Of a stretch of 64,000 nucleotides of DNA, positions 18,601-25,311 are shown piece by piece (the first letter of the stretch is position 1; every line of letters starts with the position of its first letter). The notes beneath the pieces were generated by a model that was given only the letters and a program-made list of their open reading frames with translations, did no database searches and was not told where the DNA came from. Source of the DNA: Pleomorphomonas sp. (GTDB taxonomy: Bacteria > Pseudomonadota > Alphaproteobacteria > Rhizobiales > Pleomorphomonadaceae); assembly GCA_029976075.1 (NCBI GenBank), contig JARKNW010000011.1, forward strand, positions 91,681 through 155,680, given 5' to 3'. A program made the position numbers and the translations under genes.

Positions 18601-19265
18601 CCGTCGAGCCGATTGATGGGGTGATGTTGCCGGAAACGGCCAGCTGGACGGACGTTGAGGCTCGCCAGTCTTTCGAGGCAGCGATTGCGCGCGAGGCCGA
18701 TATTGCCGTCGTGTCGCCGGGGCAGGAGAAGCCGTTGTTCCTGTCTCGGCCGGTTGGCGCGCTGCTCGGCCAGTTCCGCGGCTTCACTGCGGCTGCTCAT
18801 GAGCGAGTGTTCATCGCCAATCTTCAGCGCCGAGACGCGCGAACCGCTTCCGGGCTTATGTCCACTCTGGCCGCCGGCATGCTGAGCTATAAGCTCTATT
18901 CGATCGCGACGGGGCAGCAGACGAGCGACAAGCCCCAGGACTGGATCAAGGAGGCGGTGAACCGCTCCGGTATCTCTGGCTGGATCAGCGACGTCAACGC
19001 GGCGCAAGCCAAGGTGTTCGCCGGCAAGACCGATCTGTTCCGCCTGATCGGTTCGGATCGGCCGCTGTCGCGCTACGCTCAACGATCCGCACTGTCGAGC
19101 TTCCTTGGCCCGACGTACGGACGGATGGAGCGACTTCAGGGGCCGCTCTACAGCCTTTCTCAAGGCACCTGGTCAGCAAACGACACCGATGCCATTCGCC
19201 GGTGGGCTTGGCTTCAGAACCACTTCGCGCTTCGTCGCCTGTTCGACCAGATGGAAGGACGCTGA
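15660..19265 (+). CDS. Very large internal virion / DNA-ejection protein
   Basis: The 1201-residue protein starts at ATG 15660 with GAGGA nearby. It is helical, with a coiled-coil region around residues 470-610 (ILKKQGAIETLERQLSKASD and a repeated E/K/A pattern). Two small-residue hydrophobic stretches lie near residues 155-215 (LSGAAKGMTMARVAARSAAL; ILSGLVGAGLGYL). By place after the transglycosylase protein it is the second large ejection protein. Two blocks of this gene (about 18290-18430 and 19211-19265) recur as decayed copies in the neighbouring prophage remnant at 25.1-25.3 kb, showing the two prophages were relatives. Confidence 0.78.
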   Translation: MPLISEDEDLRQIGPAPRQMTGAPAPDPFAQKPTFAQSIDAAWQEGVPYAAYEFGRKVYDLLSSDPSADLDPTHNPFALIKGTKYEVEHADEFIGSPNEAATRAIMAKIDARDERLKTLSDAGWMGTVTQVGVGAADPTNYIPIIDVLSGAAKGMTMARVAARSAALGAAQATVGEAFLQATQPGRGWEEGAGNIASATILSGLVGAGLGYLTKQEIASLTQGMDKFRAEATAHIAGASMPQSAGAAASDARQLEQVPYLPKPLQNISDSLSPTGRVWSSQSVQARRTLADLAETPRMFTDNEKGITTTGDGLPPLDRAVRQWTAPALAQADGVLRDAYVDYRYGPNSPKAPMLQAGWQQLRGTTPEGILSPKEFNEAVFDALYSGDKSPIPQVQQAAQHIRSTILDPVTEAAKATTGADGRALLGDVGAPAGDESFAPRLWDKIAITRKRDKFIATTTDWLRGQQAQKAEIQARLASWQAHADDLDARILKKQGAIETLERQLSKASDKADEMTSLNKFANRRAGDLRQGADRAGKLDNARGGAVFETRVRNRGNELQDRASGKSAELEKLYDDLDELHELRNSARKQIEEELGKWRGKSTAEVKAALKARAKAEAERDAAKAAGTYQGHGERLTSADDVVDSAVRRILASDRNLSDGELRDRANQIADRILSTPDGRLPYDEPSRYAEGGVGGGEVRGSLNEREFGIPSAMVRQFLVREPTEVLHAFLRTTVPDILLTRRFGDVRMTEALKKVTEEYAAKAAQLNSEKARVKLEAEKQRVLRDLAAVRDRVRGIYGYSADPGVRKLASIARALRSWGLATDMGSSLLSSLNDSVGAVFRFGLEGAFRSAWRPFFKGLITDTKFNATARRQARAMGIGLDMHHALNGRQLGDVIDYYKAGSGVEKLAGWAGDKSMIANGMAPYTDLMKTMATTAASDELLRMCQRVAAGTASKTDVRDLAAANIAPDKAARIWKQHEVSAVEPIDGVMLPETASWTDVEARQSFEAAIAREADIAVVSPGQEKPLFLSRPVGALLGQFRGFTAAAHERVFIANLQRRDARTASGLMSTLAAGMLSYKLYSIATGQQTSDKPQDWIKEAVNRSGISGWISDVNAAQAKVFAGKTDLFRLIGSDRPLSRYAQRSALSSFLGPTYGRMERLQGPLYSLSQGTWSANDTDAIRRWAWLQNHFALRRLFDQMEGR

Positions 19266-19303
19266 GCGGTTTCCGGGGCAGTGCGAGAGCAGGGTGACGA
19301 TGC

Positions 19304-19318
19304 CATGGTCCGACCATG
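19304..19318. repeat. Perfect 15-bp dyad over the tail-fibre start codon
   Basis: The sequence CATGGTC-C-GACCATG is a perfect 7+7 inverted repeat with a one-base centre, and the ATG of the tail-fibre gene is the last three bases of the right arm. The same dyad recurs in the prophage remnant at about 25982-25996 with a single change (ACG for ATG). It could be an operator or an RNA hairpin that hides the start codon. Conservation in both prophages argues against pure chance, though the surrounding bases are conserved too. Confidence 0.5.
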
Positions 19319-20677
19319 AGCACGTCGCCAATCCCTCCCGTTCTTGATCAGGATCGCTATGCCGTCTATCGGCCGACGGCGGCGACGACCGACTTTGCGC
19401 TTGGTTTTCCGCTCTTCGGCGAGGCGTCCGACGTTGCTGTCTATCTGGACGGCAATCAGCTCGCATTGACTTCGGACTATACCGTTCGATCAGTTTCGAA
19501 CGGCGCAAGCCTGACACCCGCCCCGGTGTCAGATGCCTATGTACGGCTCAATGCGCCGATCTCGGCGGGAACGCTTGAGATCTTCGGTAACTTCCGGCCG
19601 CGCCGAACCATTCAGGCATCGGCGCCTTATGGGACGCGAGACTTCAACTTCGCGTTCTCGCTGCTGATGGCGGCGCTTCGTGAGATGTGGTCGAAGTTCA
19701 CACGCGCCATCAAGGTTCCGGCGGGTGAGATCGAACTGACAATCCCGAGCAGCACTGATCGCGCCGGGCAGGTGCTTGCTTTCGATGCCGCTGGAAAGCC
19801 AACCATTGGCGGACGATACGCGGATTTGATGGCCTCGGCGTCCGCCGCTGGCAGCGCTGCGACGACGGCGATATCAGCAGCTCAGGCCGCCGCAGAGAGT
19901 GCTGAAGCTGCGGCACTGTTTGACCCGGCTGCATATCCGACCAAGGACCAACTCACTGGTCTGCTTCAAGGCTTTGTTCCGACGGGCCGAAAGATCAAGG
20001 TCGGCAAAGGGCTCTTGCTCGGTGGCGCCGCCGGCAGTGATGCAGCGCCCGTCGCCAACGATCTTTCGAACGATCTGCTGCTCGGGCTCGACATGGGGGC
20101 GTTGTCAGGCCTGCTGAAAAACGCTCGCTTCATAACCGCCTCCGGCAACATCCAGCCCAGCGCTGGCGTCACGAAATGGCTCGGCTTCCTTGTTGGAGGC
20201 GCAAACGACGGTGGGGCAAGTAGCGGTAGCAACAGCGGTGTCGGCGCCGCTGGTGGTGCCGGATGCTTGTTCCTTGCCGGCGTATCCGATGCCGTGGGCT
20301 ATGCCGTCGTCATCGGTGGCAAAGGTGGAAATTCCAGTGTCGTTGTCGGATCGACCACCTACACGGCGAACGGGAACGGCGGCGTTGCAACGAACGGACT
20401 GGTTAATCTGACCGGAGCGCCATGCAGCGACGGAACGATCACGGGCCGCAGTAGCAATGCGGGTCAGATCGCAATTGGCGCGACCGGCGGCGATGGCCCG
20501 TTCGGTCTTGGGACGGGCGGCGGAGGGGGCATGGTCAGCAACTGGACTGGCTTCGTCACCCGCAACGGTATCGCGGCCAGAGGCTATGGCGCAGGCGGGG
20601 GCGCCGCCGCCGGTTTGGATGGTTCCGGTGTTGGTGGCGCTGGTACGCCCGGTTGTCTCTTGCTGTTGGAGTTCTGA
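19316..20677 (+). CDS. Tail fibre protein, T7 gp17-like N-terminus
   Basis: The 453-residue protein begins with about 150 residues like the T7 gp17 attachment domain (YAVYRPTAATTDFALGFPLF, then TLEIFGNFRPRRTIQASAPY and TRDFNFAFSLLMAALREMW), which binds the tail. The middle has an alanine-rich coiled segment (residues 170-200). The C-terminal 200 residues are very rich in Gly, Ser, Ala and Asn and end GGAGTPGCLLLLEF, like glycine-rich receptor-binding tips that close with PG---LLE. It should decide host-surface recognition. Start ATG 19316 lies in a perfect dyad. Confidence 0.85.
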   Translation: MSTSPIPPVLDQDRYAVYRPTAATTDFALGFPLFGEASDVAVYLDGNQLALTSDYTVRSVSNGASLTPAPVSDAYVRLNAPISAGTLEIFGNFRPRRTIQASAPYGTRDFNFAFSLLMAALREMWSKFTRAIKVPAGEIELTIPSSTDRAGQVLAFDAAGKPTIGGRYADLMASASAAGSAATTAISAAQAAAESAEAAALFDPAAYPTKDQLTGLLQGFVPTGRKIKVGKGLLLGGAAGSDAAPVANDLSNDLLLGLDMGALSGLLKNARFITASGNIQPSAGVTKWLGFLVGGANDGGASSGSNSGVGAAGGAGCLFLAGVSDAVGYAVVIGGKGGNSSVVVGSTTYTANGNGGVATNGLVNLTGAPCSDGTITGRSSNAGQIAIGATGGDGPFGLGTGGGGGMVSNWTGFVTRNGIAARGYGAGGGAAAGLDGSGVGGAGTPGCLLLLEF

Positions 20678-20679
20678 CC

Positions 20680-21234
20680 ATGCAGCAAGCCTATGTCGTG
20701 ACCTTTGGCATTGTCACAAACACCATCATGCTGGAAGACGACGCAAACCCGGCGGACTTCGGTGCGACCGCCGGGCCGCTGGAAGCCGTCATTGGGTGGT
20801 CATTTGACGGGGTGAACTGGAGTGCTCCCGCAGAGCCATCACCTTCGTTTGAAGATCGCAGAAAGATAAAGCTCGACGACATAATCGCCTTTGGCGAAAC
20901 GCTCCTCGCCGCCGGCGCCCCTGTCTCTGGCGGCCTGCATGTCGCGCTTGGCGATGGCAGCCGCGCCGACCTGACTGCCATGGCCGCGACTGCGACGGCC
21001 GCCGCTTCGGGCTCCGTGTCGTGGCCGGAAAGCTACGCTCGCGGCTGGATCACCATCGAGAACGTCCGTATCCCGCTCGCCACACCGGCGGCTGGACTGA
21101 CGCTCGCCGCCTCGGTTGGCGGCTACTACGCCGCTCTCGTCCAGCATCGCCGCGACCTCAAAGACCAGGCGCTTGCCGCCGTGGATACCGCCGCACTCGA
21201 CGCCATCGACATTTCCGCCGGCTGGCCGGCCTGA
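20680..21234 (+). CDS. Tail-fibre-associated protein with DUF4376-like C-terminus
   Basis: The 184-residue protein starts at ATG 20680, two bases after the fibre stop. Its C-terminal half (SYARGWITIENVRIPLATPA ... AVDTAALDAIDISAGWPA) follows the DUF4376 layout, in which a substrate-description segment is followed by helices ending near a D-GWP motif. Such proteins accompany phage tail fibres and may aid assembly or form part of the fibre. The N-terminal half is unassigned. No membrane segment. Confidence 0.65.
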   Translation: MQQAYVVTFGIVTNTIMLEDDANPADFGATAGPLEAVIGWSFDGVNWSAPAEPSPSFEDRRKIKLDDIIAFGETLLAAGAPVSGGLHVALGDGSRADLTAMAATATAAASGSVSWPESYARGWITIENVRIPLATPAAGLTLAASVGGYYAALVQHRRDLKDQALAAVDTAALDAIDISAGWPA

Positions 21235-21251
21235 AAGAGGTGATCACCCAA

Positions 21252-22352
21252 ATGGACATGCAGATTTTCGCCGTCGCTCAGGCCATGGAGGTTACCTACG
21301 GAGTGCCGGCGGCTTGGATCGCTGCCGTCATTGCCAAGGAGAGCGGCGGTCAAACCTACGCGACCGTTGCCGGAAACAAGCTCCCGCTCATTCGCTGGGA
21401 GGGCCACTACTTCTATCAGCGCCTCAAGGGTGAAGCTCTTGATCGGGCAGTGGCCAAGAAGTTGGCCGCGCCCACGCCGGGCGCCATCAAAAACCCGAAG
21501 GAACAGGCAGATAGGTGGCGCAAGCTGGTAGAGCCGGCCTGTTCCATCGACACCGACGCGGCGCACGAAAGCATGAGCTGGGGTGTCGGGCAGGTCATGG
21601 GCGCGCACTGGAAGCGGTTGGGCTACGTGAGCGTTGCTGACCTCGTCAAAGCGGTGTGTGCCGGTCTCTACGGTCAGGTCGATCTCATGATGCGCTATTG
21701 CCGCGAGTTCGGCCTTCTCGATGAGTTGGCGCACGGTGACGCTCTCGGCTTCGCTCGTGGCTACAACGGCCCGAAGGCGCCCCAGAGCTACGCGGATGAC
21801 ATCGAGCGGCTGGCCAAAGAGTTCGGCGGCGAAGTGAAGACTGCCGAAGTGGCAGGCATGCTCCGAATGGGCATGAAGGGCGCCAAGGTCCGCGAGCTTC
21901 AGAGCCTCCTCAATCGCACCGGCGCGGCGCTCAAGACAGACGGCGACTACGGTCCTGCGACCAAGGATGCGGTGTTAGTTTTTCAGCGCAAGAACGGACT
22001 ATCCGCCGACGGCGTCGCCGGTCCGGAGACCATGCGAGCAATCTCGTCGTATCGCGTTGCTCCTGATGAGGCGGTCGGCAAGGTTGGGGCGATGGAAACG
22101 CCGGAAGCCAAGCAGGGAACGGCTTTCGCGGTTGCTGGCGCGGCTGGTCTCGGCGCACTCGACAAGGTGCAACCCTACATCGATCAGGTGAACACCGCTG
22201 CGGACAAGCTGAACGGCTTCTCGTCGCTCTCCTCGATCGCCGGCTACGCGGCGACTGGTCTCACCGTCTTCGCCGCCCTGCTTATCGTTGGCGGCCTCGC
22301 TTGGGGTGCTGCTGGCTGGATCAAGAGCAAGCGAACTGAAGGTTGGGCGTAA
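21252..22352 (+). CDS. Endolysin: N-acetylmuramidase + peptidoglycan-binding domain + C-terminal membrane segment
   Basis: The 366-residue protein should cut cell-wall glycan at lysis. Residues 1-185 match the phage N-acetylmuramidase family: AAVIAKESGG with Glu30 as likely catalytic acid, LPLIRWEGHYFYQRL, ESMSWGVGQVMGAHWKRLGY and FARGYNGP. Residues about 200-265 are a PG_binding_1 domain (LRMGMKGAKVRELQSLLNRT ... DGVAGPETM). Unusually, a C-terminal hydrophobic helix follows (LTVFAALLIVGGLAWGAAGW, then IKSKR). No N-terminal signal is seen. ATG 21252 is chosen because the domain begins there. Its stop overlaps the spanin start (TAATG). Confidence 0.88.
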   Translation: MDMQIFAVAQAMEVTYGVPAAWIAAVIAKESGGQTYATVAGNKLPLIRWEGHYFYQRLKGEALDRAVAKKLAAPTPGAIKNPKEQADRWRKLVEPACSIDTDAAHESMSWGVGQVMGAHWKRLGYVSVADLVKAVCAGLYGQVDLMMRYCREFGLLDELAHGDALGFARGYNGPKAPQSYADDIERLAKEFGGEVKTAEVAGMLRMGMKGAKVRELQSLLNRTGAALKTDGDYGPATKDAVLVFQRKNGLSADGVAGPETMRAISSYRVAPDEAVGKVGAMETPEAKQGTAFAVAGAAGLGALDKVQPYIDQVNTAADKLNGFSSLSSIAGYAATGLTVFAALLIVGGLAWGAAGWIKSKRTEGWA

Positions 22353-22612
22353 TGGCCGCGCTCACTTTTGCACTCAAGCATTGGCGCCTTGTTGCCGCCG
22401 GGTTGGCTGCATTGGCCGTTCTCGTGGTCGCCTGGATGATCTTTGACGCCGGCCGAGACAGTGAGCGCACTGCCCAAGATAGGGCCTCAGTGCGGGCCTA
22501 TGAGGAAAGGACGCGGATAGATGAAATGCTCGATGGCCTCTCGCCTCGTGAGCTGTGCCGCGCTGCTGGCGGTGGCCGTGATTGCGATAGCTTGCGCGGC
22601 GACTCCCCCTAA
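22352..22612 (+). CDS. Inner-membrane spanin (Rz-like)
   Basis: Encodes 86 residues: an N-terminal membrane helix (WRLVAAGLAALAVLVVAWMI) and a charged periplasmic part. It starts at ATG 22352 overlapping the endolysin stop, and the next gene, a lipoprotein, is nested in its 3' end in another frame. This is the standard Rz/Rz1 layout. With Rz1 it would bridge and fuse inner and outer membranes in the last step of lysis. The periplasmic part is shorter than in lambda Rz (about 60 residues), so the spanin would be compact. Confidence 0.75.
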   Translation: MAALTFALKHWRLVAAGLAALAVLVVAWMIFDAGRDSERTAQDRASVRAYEERTRIDEMLDGLSPRELCRAAGGGRDCDSLRGDSP

Positions 22613-22739
22613 GGGTGGAGCGGGGTTGAAGTTGGTCACACCTCTCAAACCAGCGGCTGCCGTATGCCTCGCTCAGACGGATCCGGAAGCACTCAAGCGG
22701 ATCCTTGGCAACGACGAGATCATCAAGCGCACACGTTGA
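22521..22739 (+). CDS. Outer-membrane spanin lipoprotein (Rz1-like), overlapping
   Basis: Encodes 72 residues with a lipoprotein signal: KCSMASRLVSCAALLAVAVI followed by AIAC, where the cysteine near residue 25 would carry the lipid. The position -3 residue is Ala rather than the preferred Leu, a minor departure. The mature part has prolines (TPPKGG, TPLKP). The gene starts inside the inner-membrane spanin gene in the +1 frame and extends beyond it, as Rz1 genes do. It would act with the Rz-like protein at the outer membrane. Confidence 0.72.
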   Translation: MKCSMASRLVSCAALLAVAVIAIACAATPPKGGAGLKLVTPLKPAAAVCLAQTDPEALKRILGNDEIIKRTR

Positions 22740-22798
22740 GTAGACGACGAACGGCGGGCTGGATGGTGCTCCGCTGAGATTGAGGAACACGGGGCGAA

Positions 22799-23194
22799 AT
22801 GGCTGATATTGGGCCGCATATCCCTCCCGGCGCGGCAGAGCTGGGGAGCAGCTTTCTGGGGGTAGCCATGGCGAAGGTTCTGCCGGCGCTGGCGGGTGCT
22901 TACATCCGCAACCTTTTTCCTCCACGTAAAGCGTGGCGGCAACGCCTCCTCGAAACCGCTGGCGGCGTGCTGATGGTGATCTACGTTGGTGAGGTCGCGG
23001 CGGGCGCAACATGGGCCGTCCTCCGCTGGGCCGGCGGATTTATCGGCGTTACGGACGTCGCGGAGTTCGTCAATCGCAGCCAGAGTGATCTCCTCGCCGC
23101 CTTCCTAGTTGGACTTACCGGAATGACAGTCGTCGAAGGCGCGTTCCATTACTCTCGGCGTTGGTTGGAGAGACGAGAGGAGAAGATCGGGTAG
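22799..23194 (+). CDS. Holin-like membrane protein
   Basis: Encodes 131 residues with two or three hydrophobic helices (LGVAMAKVLPALAGAYI; TAGGVLMVIYVGEVAAGATW; LLAAFLVGLTGMTVVEGAF) and a strongly basic end (RRWLERREEKIG). It closes the lysis cassette after endolysin and spanins. Size, helices and charge fit holins, which make the inner-membrane hole at the lysis time, but many small phage membrane proteins look alike, so the role is by context. A 59-base gap with no clear signal separates it from the spanins. Confidence 0.6.
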   Translation: MADIGPHIPPGAAELGSSFLGVAMAKVLPALAGAYIRNLFPPRKAWRQRLLETAGGVLMVIYVGEVAAGATWAVLRWAGGFIGVTDVAEFVNRSQSDLLAAFLVGLTGMTVVEGAFHYSRRWLERREEKIG

Positions 23195-23216
23195 CGCGGG
23201 ATCCGCCGTCCGTCCC

Positions 23217-23855
23217 TCATGCGTCGTCCTTCTTGCCCCTCGCTACGATCTTGAGCACTCCGTCAGGTAGCGGGCGCTGAAGACTCTTGGCTTCGCTCCA
23301 TGGCGCCCGAAGCCAAGCATCAACCTCTTCGGGCGTGGTGAGGATTACCGGCATTGCCTTTGGGTGAACCGGCTTTACCTCCGCGTTCGCGTCGGTGGTG
23401 AGGAAGCCGTAGAGCTGATGCTCACCCTCGACCGGTTCGGCCTTCGTGCCTCGCGTCCCGGTCCAGGTAGCCCACACGCCAGCGAAGAAGAACAAGCTGC
23501 GGTCCTCATCGAGGGCAAACCAAGTTGGAATCTTGCGGGGCTTAGCGTCCAGATACTCGCAGAAGGACGAAGCTGGAACCACGCAACGGCTCTCCGGGCC
23601 TAGCCACCGGCGCCACCACGGAGAATCAGTATTTCGGATGTTGGTGATTGGCGCCCCGCCATAGGTTGCCGGACCGGGCATGCCCCAACGCATCCTAAGA
23701 ATCTCTCGACCGTTGGCTGTTTCGCGAACAACAGGCGCCAGCTGGTCGGGAAAAATCGAGGGTAGGGGCTCGAGGTTTCCGGTGTGATCGACCATCGCTT
23801 TTACGATCGCACGGATCGCAGCCGGCGCTCTCGTTAGGCTGTACAGGTTGCACAT
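23217..23855 (-). CDS. SOS-response-associated peptidase / HMCES-type DNA-protein crosslinker (YedK family)
   Basis: The 212-residue protein has all hallmarks of the SRAP family: Cys2 directly after Met (MCNLYSLT), the Asn of NIRNTDSP, Glu in SSFCEY and His in HPKAMPVIL. Family members form a covalent thiazolidine link with abasic sites in single-stranded DNA and shield them. It reads against the late genes and sits under its own GTTC-N7-GTTC SOS box 40 bases upstream, so it is probably LexA-controlled or induced with the prophage. It is convergent with the holin-like gene. Confidence 0.92.
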   Translation of the reverse strand: MCNLYSLTRAPAAIRAIVKAMVDHTGNLEPLPSIFPDQLAPVVRETANGREILRMRWGMPGPATYGGAPITNIRNTDSPWWRRWLGPESRCVVPASSFCEYLDAKPRKIPTWFALDEDRSLFFFAGVWATWTGTRGTKAEPVEGEHQLYGFLTTDANAEVKPVHPKAMPVILTTPEEVDAWLRAPWSEAKSLQRPLPDGVLKIVARGKKDDA

Positions 23856-23894
23856 TGCAGACGCTCCTAAACTACTCCCGGCATATTGGCACTT

Positions 23895-23909
23895 GTTCGC
23901 CTATTGTTC
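23895..23909. promoter_or_regulatory. Alphaproteobacterial LexA/SOS box
   Basis: GTTC-GCCTATT-GTTC fits the alphaproteobacterial SOS operator GTTC-N7-GTTC exactly. It lies between the divergent YedK-type gene (start 23855) and the nuclease gene, 40 bases from the former. The family known as SOS-response-associated makes this a likely functional site. It could also serve the nuclease gene on the right. Confidence 0.75.
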
Positions 23910-23987
23910 TAGTCTTGCCTCTGTTGCGGATGAGGCCGGAGTACATCCGGAAAGGTTGTGTTAGGCGAATGGTGCGACTGTAAGCCG

Positions 23988-24557
23988 GTGAAAGAGAACC
24001 CCAACGTCATTCCCTTTCGGCGTTCACGACGCTCTCCGTATCGGCGCTCCGGCTGGCGCCCGTATCGGCGTGGACGAAGCCAACTGCTCACGCTGGCCAG
24101 CATCGCGCTTGTGGCGTTCGTTGCTCTAGGTGTCGACAAGATCGGTAGTCAGCTCTTGGGACTTACCTCGTCGGGCTCTCAGACAACCGCAGTTGCTATC
24201 GGCACCTTTGAACGCTCGTTCTCTTTCTGCTCGCAGATCTCGCGGACATGCGTCGTCGATGGTGACACTATCCGCCTCGATGGCACAAAGATCCGGATTG
24301 CCGACATCGATACGCCCGAGCTGAGCCCGCCTCGATGCGACTACGAGCGAGAGCTAGGCGAGAGAGCAAAAGCGCGGATGAGGGACTTGCTCAATGCCGG
24401 CCCTTTCACCCTCCGGAAGGCGGACCGCGATGAGGACAAGTATGGACGGAAGCTGCGCACGATTCACGGCGCCGACGGTAGGTCAGTTGGGGCGGTACTC
24501 GTCGAAGAGGGATTGGCCAGGATCTGGGACGGGTCTCGTCATCCGTGGTGCAGTTGA
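23988..24557 (+). CDS. Membrane-anchored thermonuclease (SNase-like)
   Basis: Encodes 189 residues from GTG 23988 (MKENPNVIPF), or 199 from GTG 23958; neither has a strong ribosome site. An Arg-rich cytoplasmic start (RRSRRSPYRRSGWRPYRRGR) precedes a membrane helix (LLTLASIALVAFVALGV), then an SNase domain with VVDGDTIRLDG, KIRIADIDTPE and RDEDKYGRKLR, where the Asp, Arg and Glu residues bind calcium and catalyse cleavage. It would degrade DNA outside the inner membrane, perhaps incoming rival DNA (inference). It is the last prophage gene before the attachment repeat. A decayed copy lies at 26641-26819. Confidence 0.85.
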   Translation: MKENPNVIPFRRSRRSPYRRSGWRPYRRGRSQLLTLASIALVAFVALGVDKIGSQLLGLTSSGSQTTAVAIGTFERSFSFCSQISRTCVVDGDTIRLDGTKIRIADIDTPELSPPRCDYERELGERAKARMRDLLNAGPFTLRKADRDEDKYGRKLRTIHGADGRSVGAVLVEEGLARIWDGSRHPWCS

Positions 24558-24658
24558 TCCATGGGAAGTCTCTTGGAGCGGAATGACGGTCTCGTACCAA
24601 TCATTCCAACCAACTGGTAATTCGGCTTTATGAGATTCAATGCCTTAGCATTGCTTCC

Positions 24659-24699
24659 CAAGCTGAACACGAGGGTTCGATTCCCTTCACCCGCTCCAG
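24659..24699. repeat. 41-bp attachment-site repeat, left copy (tRNA-Gly 3' end)
   Basis: The repeat starts CAAGCTGAACACGAGGG, has the T-arm GGGTTCGATTCCC and ends CCCGCTCCAG. It corresponds to the 3' part of a tRNA-Gly with CCC anticodon; the bases just before (TTCCCAA across its start) keep the anticodon loop. An identical copy lies at 26951-26991. No matching 5' half is present here, so this is an att scar, not a working tRNA. It marks the right end of the large prophage and the left end of the remnant; the full tRNA gene should lie beyond the left edge. Confidence 0.85.
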
Positions 24700-24768
24700 A
24701 TTTTCCATATATATCAATTGGTTACTGACCTATCGTTGAGCTGCCGCGTCACTCGTGTCACTGCCGTG

Positions 24769-25050
24769 TCACTCGGCTTTTGACGTCCTCGCCGCGACTC
24801 TCGCTTCTGCGATCTGCCGACTTTGCTCCAAGCCATCGCCTCGGCTGTTGCGCTTCGTCATTATTGTTGTGGTATGTGTCGCAAGTTCGCGGGCGGCCTC
24901 AATCGAGCCCATCGCATCCACGGTTTCAGTCATGGCCCCAGCACGGGTGTCCGTGGACCAAACCGTATATGGCACGCCTGCCGCGCTTCGGATCTTTCTG
25001 AAGCGCGGAGTGTAGCGGCTATCCCGCCACGGCGACCGGTATCCTCACTG
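24769..25050 (-). pseudogene. Tyrosine-recombinase integrase, C-terminal fragment, catalytic Tyr lost
   Basis: The minus-strand frame ending at 24769 reads RYTPRFRKIRSAAGVPYTVW, then STDTRAGAMTE and ATHTTTIMTKRNSRG. This matches the end of phage tyrosine recombinases, where the DARAG--TE segment holds the second catalytic Arg and the H-----TTARYSRG segment ends in the nucleophile Tyr. Here that codon is AAC (Asn), and a TGA in the same frame near 25050 cuts off the upstream part. The fragment lies next to the att repeat, where an integrase is expected. It cannot be active. Confidence 0.7.
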
Positions 25051-25061
25051 ACCCCAATCGG

Positions 25062-25285
25062 GCCGATGTCGGGTACAGTGCCGATCCTGGTGCGCGAAGC
25101 TGGCCTCGACTGCACCACGGCCATCAATGGTCGACCGTTGGGCGATGTCATCAACTATTACAAAGCCAGTTTCGGCATTGAGAAGTTGGCTGGTTGGACT
25201 GGCGACAAGTCAATGATCGCCAACGATATAGCTTCAGAACCACTTCGCTCTACGACGTCAGTTCGACAAGATGGAGGGGAGATGA
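25062..25285 (+). pseudogene. Fused remnants of the large internal virion protein gene
   Basis: Three blocks align with the intact gene at 15660-19265. Positions 25070-25115 match about 18050-18093, then 25113-25236 match 18308-18425, then 25234-25280 match 19211-19262. Two internal deletions (about 215 and 790 bases by coordinate difference) therefore fused them; the first join lies at a shared TGCAC. Single-base differences are many, so the relic is old or came from a diverged relative. No reading frame spans the whole. Confidence 0.8.
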
Positions 25286-25311
25286 TTGCGTTGTATTCTG
25301 GACATTGTAGC

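Larger units (their letters stand above)
1..24699. mobile_element. Podovirus-like prophage, late half (left end outside window)
   Basis: A continuous run of phage late genes (packaging, head, tail, ejection, fibre, lysis) ends at a 41-bp tRNA-Gly-derived repeat at 24659-24699. The gene order terminase, portal, scaffold, capsid, decoration protein, tail-tube protein, nozzle-like protein, three internal proteins and T7-gp17-like fibre fits short-tailed phages; capsid and portal look like those of the Bordetella BPP-1 type (recognised from memory, not searched). No integrase, repressor or replication gene is visible in this half, so they should lie left of position 1. Almost all genes overlap or abut, as in an intact late operon, and no virion gene is obviously broken except the short gene at 6869-7093 beside the AT-rich insertion. 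Confidence 0.9.

Noticed and set aside
24573..24699. Possible complete tRNA, as GGAGCGG at 24573 could pair with CCGCTCC at the end
   Set aside because: The span of about 127 bases is too long and gives no D-arm or anticodon stem; only the 3' part of tRNA-Gly is real.
1..24699. Diversity-generating retroelement, since BPP-1-like phages can carry one
   Set aside because: No reverse transcriptase frame and no template/variable repeat pair with adenine-specific differences were seen in this half of the prophage.
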